Source: HK-STAS-PATE-42 sp964461505
GTDB taxonomy: Bacteria; Patescibacteriota; Saccharimonadia; Saccharimonadales; HK-STAS-PATE-42
Reading direction: 5' to 3'
Assembly (NCBI GenBank): GCA_964461505.1
Contig: CAYWUW010000003.1
Coordinates: forward strand, 38,154 to 102,153
DNA length: 64,000 bases
Shown here: piece by piece, positions 52,765 through 60,471 of the stretch
Position numbering within the stretch: position 1 is the stretch's first letter
Layout: each line of letters starts with the position of its first letter
Notes under the pieces: generated by a model
Seen by the model: only the letters and a program-made list of their open reading frames with translations
Database searches by the model: none
Told to the model about the DNA's origin: nothing
Translations under genes and position numbers: made by a program

Positions 52765-53379
52765 ATAATTAGTATATTCTTTTATCAGAGCTGTTTCGTT
52801 AAGCCTCTTTTCCGATACGACTCTATCGTATTTATGCCAGCCATTAAGGTCTTTAAGCTTAAACCTTACAGCACCTTCAGATAAATATTTGATAGCCCCG
52901 TCTCGAAGACGACCACTCATTTCTATAAAATCAGGTCGGACCGATACGCTGAGTTCCTCGACTTTATTCTCGTCTAATTTTGACATTATTATACTCAAAT
53001 TAACTGTATAGTCCTGGATGAAGTTGAGCTCCTTGAGACATTTCGTTGATAGCCAAACATGCTTTTTATAACAACTATGGAAAGTTTCGCCCCACCATTT
53101 TTCAAAGATGATTTTATTATTTACTACGGCTACACCCCTAACCGGTCTTTCCACCTTGCTTGAATAGTGTTCTGTATTTTCAGGCATTACTACCGTCATC
53201 ATAGTATCAGCAAGGTCTAGAGCACTCTCATGAGCATCTATTCGCCTATCAATAATCTTTGCCTTCTGCTGCTTCTTGAAACCGAGATTCTGCCGGAAAA
53301 TCTCAAGGATTTGAGAAACTACTACCCCGAACAGAGTGCCTACCGCGGCAATGATACCAATATTATATTCACTACTCAT
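52756..53379 (-). CDS. Hypothetical membrane-anchored protein
   Basis: 207 aa. One N-terminal membrane segment (GIIAAVGTLFGVVVSQILEI, residues about 8-27), then a soluble, mostly helical domain. Not recognised; similar architecture occurs in small phage-borne proteins. Its 3' end overlaps the recombinase 3' end by 9 bp. Confidence 0.6.
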   Translation of the reverse strand: MSSEYNIGIIAAVGTLFGVVVSQILEIFRQNLGFKKQQKAKIIDRRIDAHESALDLADTMMTVVMPENTEHYSSKVERPVRGVAVVNNKIIFEKWWGETFHSCYKKHVWLSTKCLKELNFIQDYTVNLSIIMSKLDENKVEELSVSVRPDFIEMSGRLRDGAIKYLSEGAVRFKLKDLNGWHKYDRVVSEKRLNETALIKEYTNYLD

Positions 53380-53751
53380 GTAAGAATATTGTAACTCAAC
53401 AATGCACTGCTAGAAACAGGTCTAGGAACTCGGTCAGCTTAGCTCCTACTTGATTGCGGTATGGCTTGTGTAAACTTCTGGGACTAAACAACAGGGATGT
53501 TCTAGATATTACTATACTTTTGTTGGTTCGAGTGTAATTTGAAGCCTTGTCGCAATAGAGGGATAGGTCACGAACTTTTATAACAGTGTTCGGGGTGATC
53601 TAGGGAAAAAGAAAAACCGATCATAGGGATCGGTCTGTATCTGTTAGCTGCTGTGTTTGGCTCCGCATACGGGTCACGAACCATTTAACTGATAAAAACG
53701 AGACAAATGAGACACATTGAAGCAATATTTGATTTTAATTTTGTTTGTAGT
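53380..53751. other. Intergenic region beside recombinase module
   Basis: About 370 bp. A hairpin terminator for the left-going trpS operon lies at 53604-53634. The rest is unassigned and could contain an attachment site, but I see no repeat that identifies one. Confidence 0.45.
53604..53634 (-). terminator. Terminator of the trpR-trpS2 operon
   Basis: On the minus strand, ACCGATC, loop CCTAT, GATCGGT, then TTTTTCTTTTT. The stem is a perfect 7 bp. It lies about 120 nt past the trpS stop. Confidence 0.85.
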
Positions 53752-54753
53752 TTACGAACCGTATAACCGCATTGCTTTTCTTACTTCTGCCATAGTTTCA
53801 TTGACTACTTGTCTTGCCTTAGTGGTTCCGTCTTCTAGAATATTTTTTACTAGATCTGGCTGTAGCTCATATTCTTCTCGCCTTACACGGATTGGTTCTA
53901 AAAACGTATTAAGTACGTCCACCAGGTACTGTTTGACCTCAATGTCACCAACTTGACCATTGCGATAACGTTGCTTAAGAGCCTCGGTGGTTTTTTTATC
54001 AGTACCAAAAGCGTCGAGATATATAAATACTGGGTTACCTTCTACCTTACCAGGATCAGTTGTGCGTTGACGTGTTGGATCGGTATACATTTTCATGACC
54101 TTTGTCTCAACTTCATCATGACTATCTGATAAGTAGATAACGTTGCCTAGACTTTTACTCATTTTTGCACTACCATCTGTACCCACCAACCGTGCAATAC
54201 GTCCAGTCAGGATTTCTGGCATATTGAAAGTATGGCCATATATTGTATTAAACCTATTAACGACTTCACGAGTTAATTCAACCATTGGCGCCTGGTCATC
54301 ACCAGCCGGAACTAAGTCAGCGTTAAAGCCTAATATGTCTGCTGCTTCAGATAATGGGTAATTTACAAAGCCTACGGGAACATTTGCACCAAATCCCTTT
54401 TGCTTCATCTCCGATTTAACAGTAGGATTACGTTGCAAACGCGCAAGACTGACTAAATTCATAAAATATACAGTAAGCTCAGCGAGCTCTGGAATTTGTG
54501 ATTGCACAAATAGAACTGCTTTACTTGGATCTAATCCAACCGCTAGGTTGTCCAGGGCAACTTGATAGACACTTTCACGAACTTTATCAGGATTGTCAAA
54601 ATTGTCCGTAAGGGCTTGAACATCAGCCTGCATGATAAATGTTTCGTATTCATCTTGTAGCTTCACTCGGTTCTCCAGCGTCCCTATATAGTGGCCGAGG
54701 TGCAATTTACCCGATGGTCGGTCACCAGTTAAAATTCTCTTTCTCGTATTCAT
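53752..54753 (-). CDS. trpS: Second tryptophanyl-tRNA synthetase
   Basis: 333 aa. Class I motifs: TGDRPSGKLHLGHYIG (HIGH type) and GSAKMSKSLGN (KMSKS). It differs strongly from the core copy at 36049 (for example TGDRPSGKLHLGHY versus TGIRCNDELTLGNY). Organisms with two TrpRS often use the second against inhibitors such as indolmycin; in Streptomyces coelicolor the auxiliary gene is controlled by ribosome-mediated attenuation. Here it is the last gene of an operon with trpR and a Trp leader peptide; it overlaps the upstream gene by 4 bp. Confidence 0.95.
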   Translation of the reverse strand: MNTRKRILTGDRPSGKLHLGHYIGTLENRVKLQDEYETFIMQADVQALTDNFDNPDKVRESVYQVALDNLAVGLDPSKAVLFVQSQIPELAELTVYFMNLVSLARLQRNPTVKSEMKQKGFGANVPVGFVNYPLSEAADILGFNADLVPAGDDQAPMVELTREVVNRFNTIYGHTFNMPEILTGRIARLVGTDGSAKMSKSLGNVIYLSDSHDEVETKVMKMYTDPTRQRTTDPGKVEGNPVFIYLDAFGTDKKTTEALKQRYRNGQVGDIEVKQYLVDVLNTFLEPIRVRREEYELQPDLVKNILEDGTTKARQVVNETMAEVRKAMRLYGS

Positions 54754-55352
54754 TTCTTTTCTCCTAATTTAGTTTGTAATTGCGTAATTGTTTGTAAAAG
54801 TAGTTCTTTACTTTTAATGCTAGTTATTTGAGAGCATCCAAAACTTAGGACAGCCACTTCCTGTGAATCCGGTTTCAACTTACCTAAATAAGAACTTCTG
54901 ATTCCCAGAATACCTAATATGCCCTTCTCGGTCACAGCAATAATTGAATGTGGCTTTATTGGCGTAGAGCCATTTTTAGTTTTCAGGTATTCGCCTTTGA
55001 CTGAAAAACGAATTTCAACTGAATTAAACTCATCAACCGAGAATACAGTGATTGGTATATCTGTATAGTAACTTGCTTTAATTATGAGACCAGTCAGCGG
55101 ATCAGGGACAGGTAAATCTTTGATTGTAGGGTAGCTTTTGAGTCTTTCGACTGCAAGCAAGCTGCTCTCTGCAAACTTCTCTCGAAATTTGCTATATGAA
55201 GCTTTTTCTTGCCTACTCAACCTTAAGCCGTCTAAGGCTTTAAGGTTTAAAGAACCTATGTCGTCTGAAATCTCACGAACTTGAATCACTTTATAAAAAA
55301 CTTCAAGCTCAGGAATCACTTTACGGACGGAAGCGTCAAGCACTACTTTCAT
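54750..55352 (-). CDS. B3/4-like domain protein
   Basis: 200 aa. The middle, PDPLTGLIIKASYYTDIPIT followed by VFSVDEF, and the later YLKTKNGSTPIKPHSIIAVT resemble the B3/4 domain of phenylalanyl-tRNA synthetase beta and its freestanding relatives, which have tRNA-editing or unknown roles. Assignment is moderate. It overlaps both neighbours by 4 bp (ATGA), so it is translated with the 527-aa protein and trpS. Confidence 0.5.
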   Translation of the reverse strand: MKVVLDASVRKVIPELEVFYKVIQVREISDDIGSLNLKALDGLRLSRQEKASYSKFREKFAESSLLAVERLKSYPTIKDLPVPDPLTGLIIKASYYTDIPITVFSVDEFNSVEIRFSVKGEYLKTKNGSTPIKPHSIIAVTEKGILGILGIRSSYLGKLKPDSQEVAVLSFGCSQITSIKSKELLLQTITQLQTKLGEKK

Positions 55353-56932
55353 GGTTCACTCCTAACATACATTGGTCGAAATGCTGCAAGACGTTTGCCC
55401 TTGTCATCTCCAAATACAGCTGCGTCCCTATTAAAAGGCACTGCTCGTAAGTATATGCTCGACACATCTATTCCAGCTTTTCGGCTCCTTTCCACAGCAT
55501 TTGATAACTGGGCAAAGCTGTGTAGTGAATAGCGAAAAAGTGGCACTGGTGTTTTTTGGCCAGGTACAAATGCATACAAAATATCGGTATCCGACGGAAC
55601 CTTGCCTAGTTCCAACATCCTGAACAATTCTTCGTGAATCCTTGGTGCATTATCTTTATCGATTTTCTTAGGACGAATCAAGTTCAGTAATTTATCCAAA
55701 TGTCGCCCTGCTACTTGGAACGTTGGAAGTGTTGTTGCCTCGTGTTCAAATACTTTTAACAGCGGGTCTGGGAATGTGGAAATATCGGCTCTCACTACTT
55801 TTTCTGTAAACGCAGCATACCCTCCTGATTCAATGTCAGGGTTTAGTACGATTACACTTGTATCGTCTGTAATTGCATCGTATTGAGAAATACCAAGAAC
55901 AGTAACTTTGAAGCCAATTTTTTCTAACATTGAGGTTAGTGATTTTGTCTCATTTACCTCAAGCATATCGGTAGAACTTTCCAGTGACTCGTCTTTAACA
56001 ATAATGGTTATATGGTCTGTTGCTATATGCTTTTCGATGGCTACCCCCACCTGTGCCTTTAGCTTTTCTACTATCTGAGCAACTTGTTCAAGTGGCCGAT
56101 TTTTAGCTCTCTCTATCTCAGTCAAAAAGAATCCAACATCAGGCATGTTTATCCTTTCGATAGCAACATTTTCGTCAGTATCAACGAAGCAGTCTGGCTG
56201 AAAATATAGTAAATCATCAGCTATGCCTTGAGGGGACTGAGGGTCTCGAGCAGCAAGAGCAATAGCCTGCCGAAATGGTACTCCTGCTTTGATATGCTGG
56301 CGTGCCACAAAAGCATAGGATCTCACACGCATCAAAGCCTCTTGCACGGCTGGTTGAGTATCGGCAGAAAGCACTGCTCCAGTTTCAACTGGATTAATCA
56401 GGAAAAAACCACTTCTGCTACCAACAGCTGTATCCGGTAGTTTGACACCTTTTTCTTCAGCTTGTTCCACAAACTCATTCATAAGGCCAAATGTTTTTCC
56501 TAAATTATTTTCTGCATAAGCTGCTGTTACAGACATTGCTAACACACCAAGTTCTGGGTGTTCAGCTATACCCTCTTTGACGCTCTCTTCTAACAAAGCA
56601 TGTGGAACTGGCGCTGATACCTCAAACGAGCCTTGTTGAGCAACAGATCTATCAACAGTAAAAGCTGTAAAATTACCACCAGGACCTTGGTCCATTCTCA
56701 GGAACCGATATAATCCTGCGCCTCGTAACCTTTGCTTAAGTTCAGGTCCAACGCTCGGAAAGAATGCTGCCCTTAGCTCAGCAGGTGAGTTTTCACGAAG
56801 TGACATAAAATTTTCGTATGCCTTAAATTCATCATTACCATTTATCATCGGATCTGCCGCTTCATAATATGTATCCATACTGCCTGCAGCCATTTTTACT
56901 CTTCCACCTTCTGCTATTTCAAATTCACTCAT
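55349..56932 (-). CDS. Unrecognised 527-aa protein in Trp operon
   Basis: 527 aa, no membrane segment. The stretch YFQPDCFVDTDENVAIERIN near residue 255 resembles the RPD...E-N strand pattern of ATP-grasp-type enzymes, but I cannot confirm the fold. AAGGAG lies about 8 nt before the ATG. It is the first gene after the attenuator terminator, so it should be made when charged tRNA-Trp is short. Function in Trp stress or inhibitor resistance is inferred from position only. Confidence 0.75.
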   Translation of the reverse strand: MSEFEIAEGGRVKMAAGSMDTYYEAADPMINGNDEFKAYENFMSLRENSPAELRAAFFPSVGPELKQRLRGAGLYRFLRMDQGPGGNFTAFTVDRSVAQQGSFEVSAPVPHALLEESVKEGIAEHPELGVLAMSVTAAYAENNLGKTFGLMNEFVEQAEEKGVKLPDTAVGSRSGFFLINPVETGAVLSADTQPAVQEALMRVRSYAFVARQHIKAGVPFRQAIALAARDPQSPQGIADDLLYFQPDCFVDTDENVAIERINMPDVGFFLTEIERAKNRPLEQVAQIVEKLKAQVGVAIEKHIATDHITIIVKDESLESSTDMLEVNETKSLTSMLEKIGFKVTVLGISQYDAITDDTSVIVLNPDIESGGYAAFTEKVVRADISTFPDPLLKVFEHEATTLPTFQVAGRHLDKLLNLIRPKKIDKDNAPRIHEELFRMLELGKVPSDTDILYAFVPGQKTPVPLFRYSLHSFAQLSNAVERSRKAGIDVSSIYLRAVPFNRDAAVFGDDKGKRLAAFRPMYVRSEP

Positions 56933-56946
56933 AATATTTCTCCTTT

Positions 56947-56976
56947 AAAAATTAAAAGACTCCCTTCCCGGGAGCC
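56947..56976 (-). terminator. Attenuator terminator of the trpR-trpS2 operon
   Basis: On the minus strand, GGCTCCC, loop GGGAA, GGGAGTC, then TTTTAATTTTT. The left arm plus one base (GGCTCCCG, 56969-56976) can instead pair with CGGGAGTC (57014-57021), 8 bp with one G-T, inside the end of the leader peptide frame. Confidence 0.85.
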
Positions 56977-57006
56977 CTAAGTTACATTTATTCAAAATTT
57001 TACAAC

Positions 57007-57087
57007 CTAAATAGACTCCCGTGTGTAATGAGAGCTACGCCAAGCACCTAGTTCACCACAACTAACTAATAATTCAATATGACTCAT
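57007..57087 (-). CDS. Trp leader peptide of the trpR operon
   Basis: A 26-codon frame beginning MSHIELLVSCGELGAW, with a single Trp at codon 16, and ending YTRESI. Its ATG overlaps the trpR TGA stop (ATGA), so it is translationally coupled. The last codons contain CGGGAGTC, the antiterminator arm. A ribosome that finishes the peptide masks this arm and permits termination; one stalled at or before the Trp codon leaves it free. With only one Trp codon, a peptide-specific arrest is an alternative mechanism. Confidence 0.75.
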   Translation of the reverse strand: MSHIELLVSCGELGAWRSSHYTRESI

Positions 57088-57341
57088 AATTGCTTCCTCA
57101 AAACTTTGAAACGATCCTGACTTAGTTCTTTCGAGCCACGGGTAACCGTAGCAACTCCTACCCCAAGATCACTAGCAATTCTAGCCTGTGGTTCACCGGC
57201 AATTAATCGCTTGATAATCTCTACTCGTTGAGCTATTTCAGCACGTTCTTTATCGGTTGTCACACCAATTAGAAAGTCCTCAAGCAGCGCTCTATCTCGA
57301 GTAGCGTATATAATATTGATTACGTCACCAAAATTTGACAT
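57084..57341 (-). CDS. trpR: Trp repressor-family regulator
   Basis: 85 aa. A TrpR-type helical DNA-binding protein. The helix-turn-helix IASDLGVGVATVTRGSKEL closely matches the LGAGIATITRGS of E. coli TrpR, and RAEIAQRVEIIKRLIAGEPQ is the preceding helix pair. The alternative is the YerC/YecD branch of the same family. The operator-overlapped promoter suggests autoregulation by tryptophan. The transcript is predicted to start at the ATG. A TGA stop is used, so TGA is not reassigned here. Confidence 0.9.
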   Translation of the reverse strand: MSNFGDVINIIYATRDRALLEDFLIGVTTDKERAEIAQRVEIIKRLIAGEPQARIASDLGVGVATVTRGSKELSQDRFKVLRKQL

Positions 57342-57347
57342 AGCTAT

Positions 57348-57376
57348 ATACTAGCATACTAGTACGTTAGTGTCAA
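57348..57376 (-). promoter_or_regulatory. trpR promoter overlapped by a trp operator
   Basis: On the minus strand, TTGACA (57371-57376), a 17-bp spacer and TAGTAT (57348-57353), 6 nt before ATG. The inverted repeat TACTAG-TATG-CTAGTA (57349-57364) covers the -10 box and half the spacer. The 18-mer GTACTAGTATGCTAGTAT agrees with the E. coli trp operator consensus GTACTAGTTAACTAGTAC at 14 of 18 positions. Confidence 0.8.
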
Positions 57377-57419
57377 TACATTTCTAGATTTTTGTGATTA
57401 TTTATTTGCTGTTCTTGAG

Positions 57420-58868
57420 TCAGATACGTCGTATCTCGCGACCTTGACTATCTTTTTGGACTTTTGGAACTTTATTTTTGTCTCCAAATTTAAAGTCAAA
57501 ATCTCTGATGAACTTTGGAACCGAAGTATCGCCTTCACGCATTGGTACGAATACCCGAAGCAGTGGATTCATTTCCCCGCTTAGTACCGGTATGCTAGTT
57601 TTCTTAACTTTGCCACTCTTAAGTGTTACTTCTGCTGGCACACTGCCGAGCATGAGCTTATCGAAGTAGACCTGTACAGATTCACGCATGTTACGGGCAT
57701 TCTGCTGAGTACTTGGCTTTTCGGTTTGCTGGGTGGGTTCTTTAGGCTCTACTTTTGGAACATAGCCTTTTTTTATACGCTGTTCAACTAATTTCTTTAG
57801 GTCTTCTTCACTTTCGTAAGCCCTGAGGCTGCCTGACAGAAATCCGAGCCGGTAGCTCACGCCTGCACTCATGACTCGCCAGTTAGTGTCTTCGAGTACT
57901 TTTTCAATTGCCTTATGTAAAGTTTTCTTGCTTTGATATTCCTCGCGATCATCTTTGGTATCCAGACAGTTGAAGCTCAGTGTGACCTCACGGCCAAGCT
58001 GTGGGTCACCGAGCTTAAAGTCACTGTAACCGTTTTTGGTAAAGACTGGTTCAAGTAATTCTTTGAGCTGAGCAATTTTGAGTTTCTTAACTTGCTTAAT
58101 GCCGTCATAGACATCGGCATGTTGAACCTTATCTTCAACTGATGCATTGAGGTTAGCCAGACGTTCGAAGTGTTTGAGCTTCTGGTCATATCTAAACATC
58201 ATGTCGCTTCCGAATATGAAGCGTTTGCGATCTAACTCTAAGTACGGGTCAACTGGTTCAGGTTCACTTTCAGTGTCGCTTAAATCTAGGGTTTCGGTTT
58301 TAATGTGCCCGCATTTCTCGCAGGTTTCAGTCCAGGTGATGATGTCCTGCTTTTTGGTGTGTTTTGAAATAGTTTTGCTACCACACTTTTCACACTCGCG
58401 TTTGGCGCCCTCCCATTCAGTGTCATCTTCCCAAAGCGCCCTGCGTTTATTACAAGCTTCGCATTCGAACATTATGAGAATGTTATCTTCTTTATGATTA
58501 TCACGGTGCAGGTAGTCTTTACTCACCACTTTCATATCTTTACCGCAGGCTCGGCAGAATGTTCCACCTGCGATATGAGCTGAAGCAAGACGTTCATCTT
58601 TTTTCTGGTCTTCTGCCATCCACTTGGCAATAGTAGCTCCCCGATTTGCGGCTCGTTCGGCAGCGGCAGACTCAACAAACAAGAAGTAGTACTGGCTGTA
58701 GTGCAGATACCAACCTGTTAGCCTATCTGTTAACTCCTTCTTGCCGAGCTTCTTCTCCATTGTAGTGAAAGTTTCGTTGACGAGGCTTTCACCTGATCGG
58801 CACTTGGAAACAGTGGCATCGTCATAACGTTCTTCGTAATATTCACGACTTTTGAGATACGTGTACAT
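57420..58868 (-). CDS. Zinc-ribbon protein, hypothetical
   Basis: 482 aa, not recognised. Two or three Cys pairs in residues about 108-190: FCRACGKDM, FECEACNKR, RECEKCGSK and ETCEKCGHI, giving two zinc ribbons. The C-terminal part is mixed alpha/beta with a Gln/Thr/Pro linker near 375-395. No membrane segment. It is probably DNA- or RNA-binding within the mobile element. Confidence 0.65.
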   Translation of the reverse strand: MYTYLKSREYYEERYDDATVSKCRSGESLVNETFTTMEKKLGKKELTDRLTGWYLHYSQYYFLFVESAAAERAANRGATIAKWMAEDQKKDERLASAHIAGGTFCRACGKDMKVVSKDYLHRDNHKEDNILIMFECEACNKRRALWEDDTEWEGAKRECEKCGSKTISKHTKKQDIITWTETCEKCGHIKTETLDLSDTESEPEPVDPYLELDRKRFIFGSDMMFRYDQKLKHFERLANLNASVEDKVQHADVYDGIKQVKKLKIAQLKELLEPVFTKNGYSDFKLGDPQLGREVTLSFNCLDTKDDREEYQSKKTLHKAIEKVLEDTNWRVMSAGVSYRLGFLSGSLRAYESEEDLKKLVEQRIKKGYVPKVEPKEPTQQTEKPSTQQNARNMRESVQVYFDKLMLGSVPAEVTLKSGKVKKTSIPVLSGEMNPLLRVFVPMREGDTSVPKFIRDFDFKFGDKNKVPKVQKDSQGREIRRI

Positions 58869-58957
58869 ACATTAATGATAAGCCTGTTCACTATTTTTCA
58901 ACACCATGTACTAAAAAGGCCCTCCGTAGAGAGCCCTTCTAACGCTACTGTTTGCGA

Positions 58958-59179
58958 TTACCCACGCGGTGGGAACGGATCATTACCGTAAGTTTCGCGT
59001 TCAGCAATAGTGCCGTCAGCGTTGTGAATTATTAGTTCACTCGGCTGGTTTGCCTGTGCTATGCGTCGTCCTTCTGCAATAGCGGTGGCCTTGAGGCTAT
59101 AATTACCAAGAATTCTACCCTCAAACTTTAGCTGCCAGTTAGTACCGATCGGGACTACATGAAACATTTTACGTGCCAT
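58958..59179 (-). CDS. DUF2188 protein
   Basis: 73 aa from MARKMFHVVP; a GTG at 59218 is upstream in frame. It fits the DUF2188 pattern: FHVVPIGTNWQLKFEG, then KATAIAEGRRIAQANQPSEL and IHNADGTIAERETYGNDPFP. These small beta-alpha proteins have no known function. Confidence 0.8.
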   Translation of the reverse strand: MARKMFHVVPIGTNWQLKFEGRILGNYSLKATAIAEGRRIAQANQPSELIIHNADGTIAERETYGNDPFPPRG

Positions 59180-59221
59180 ATCTGTTTTAACAGTTCCTTT
59201 CCGCGGCGGAATTACCACTCA

Positions 59222-59239
59222 ATGATATTGTGGTATCAT
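59222..59239. promoter_or_regulatory. Inverted repeat upstream of DUF2188 gene
   Basis: ATGATATTGTGGTATCAT: six-base inverted arms around a six-base centre. It overlaps the likely promoter area and could be an operator. Confidence 0.35.
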
Positions 59240-59275
59240 AGGAACTATACAATTCGTTCAGGAACTTTTTGTATA

Positions 59276-59303
59276 AGGAAGCGCTGTACAGGCGCTTTTC
59301 CTA
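59276..59303. terminator. Hairpin between divergent units
   Basis: AGGAA-GCGC-TGTACAG-GCGC-TTTTCCT forms a nearly symmetric hairpin with a short T-run on the plus strand. It lies between genes transcribed away from each other, so termination may serve read-through from outside. Confidence 0.5.
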
Positions 59304-59389
59304 TTTCTACCCTCAGGGTTCCTGCCCCGATTACCTCTAGAATACACCCATTTGTTGGTAATTGCAACATTGTACTGTGTCCCAGATTA

Positions 59390-59418
59390 TTGTTTTTGCG
59401 TCCCAGCTATGTTACTAT
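59390..59418 (+). promoter_or_regulatory. Promoter of the IetAS-like operon
   Basis: TTGTTT (59390-59395), a 17-bp spacer and TACTAT (59413-59418), 6 nt before the ATG at 59425. Confidence 0.6.
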
Positions 59419-59424
59419 AGAACC

Positions 59425-60468
59425 ATGAAGGAACAAATGCGCAAAAAAAACATACTCAACCTCATTAAGTACTACGCCGAACACAATGACGCGGGCTTTC
59501 GTGATGAAGCGTATAATATTGCTCGCCTATTTGACCAGAGCGGAGATCCGCAATTGGCCGAATACATCATGGCCCTGCTCTCAGGCGCTAATACGTTCGT
59601 ACCGCAAAACCATGAATATGAATCTCCCTATTTTCATAAGGTAAACCTGGCTGGTGATTCACTACCACTCCCCACCTCCATAAAGAACGACGTGTTCGGT
59701 GCGATCAGTGCGGTTAACCATCATGCTGGAATAAATAAATTTCTATTTGAAGGTGATCCCGGGACCGGAAAGACTGAAACCGCAAAGCAAATGGCACGCA
59801 TATTAGAGCGTGACTTGTATTTGGTAGATTTTGATAGCGTTATTGATAGCAAGCTTGGCCAGACCTCCAAGAATATAGCATCAGTATTTCAAGAGATACG
59901 TGCTCTGCCTAATCCAGATAAGGCGATAATTCTGTTTGACGAGATTGATGCTATCGCCCTAGACAGAGTTAACTCAAACGATCTGCGAGAAATGGGTCGC
60001 GTTACTTCTTCGGTTCTTAAAGGGCTCGATGGGCTAGGAGATACTGTCGTATTTATAGCAACTACCAACCTATTCGGTCAATTTGATAAGGCCTTGACGA
60101 GAAGATTTGATTCAATTATTAACTTTAACCGATATAGCAAAGATGAATTAATTGATGTAGCCGAAATAATCTTGAATGAGCTTCTGGGTAGGTTTAAGTT
60201 TGCCGGAAGGAGTATGCGCCTCTTTAGAAAAATCGTAGCAACTATGAAGCACATTCCCTACCCTGGTGAGATGAAGAACATAATCAAGACAGCTATTGCT
60301 TTTAGTGACCCCTCAAACGAGTATGACTACCTTAAAAAGCTCTATGAAACCGTTCACGGTGGTGTCAGTGACCTGAAACAACTACAAGAAGAAGGCTTCA
60401 CCATTCGGGAGATCGAAATTCTTACGGGAGTATCAAAGAGTAGAGTTGCCAGGGAGCTGCAGGAATAG
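59425..60468 (+). CDS. ietA: AAA ATPase, IetA-like defence component
   Basis: 347 aa from MKEQMRKKN. Walker A GDPGTGKTETAKQ near residue 110, Walker B AIILFDEIDAI near 168, sensor 1 VVFIATTN and the arginine finger ALTRRFDS follow. The C-terminal about 35 residues look like a helix-turn-helix (GFTIREIEILTGVSKSRVAR). It is paired with a subtilisin-like protease 3 bp downstream. This pairing matches the reported antiviral system IetAS (AAA ATPase plus S8 protease). Mechanism is unknown; the ATPase may gate or feed the protease. Confidence 0.8.
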   Translation: MKEQMRKKNILNLIKYYAEHNDAGFRDEAYNIARLFDQSGDPQLAEYIMALLSGANTFVPQNHEYESPYFHKVNLAGDSLPLPTSIKNDVFGAISAVNHHAGINKFLFEGDPGTGKTETAKQMARILERDLYLVDFDSVIDSKLGQTSKNIASVFQEIRALPNPDKAIILFDEIDAIALDRVNSNDLREMGRVTSSVLKGLDGLGDTVVFIATTNLFGQFDKALTRRFDSIINFNRYSKDELIDVAEIILNELLGRFKFAGRSMRLFRKIVATMKHIPYPGEMKNIIKTAIAFSDPSNEYDYLKKLYETVHGGVSDLKQLQEEGFTIREIEILTGVSKSRVARELQE

Positions 60469-60471
60469 ATA

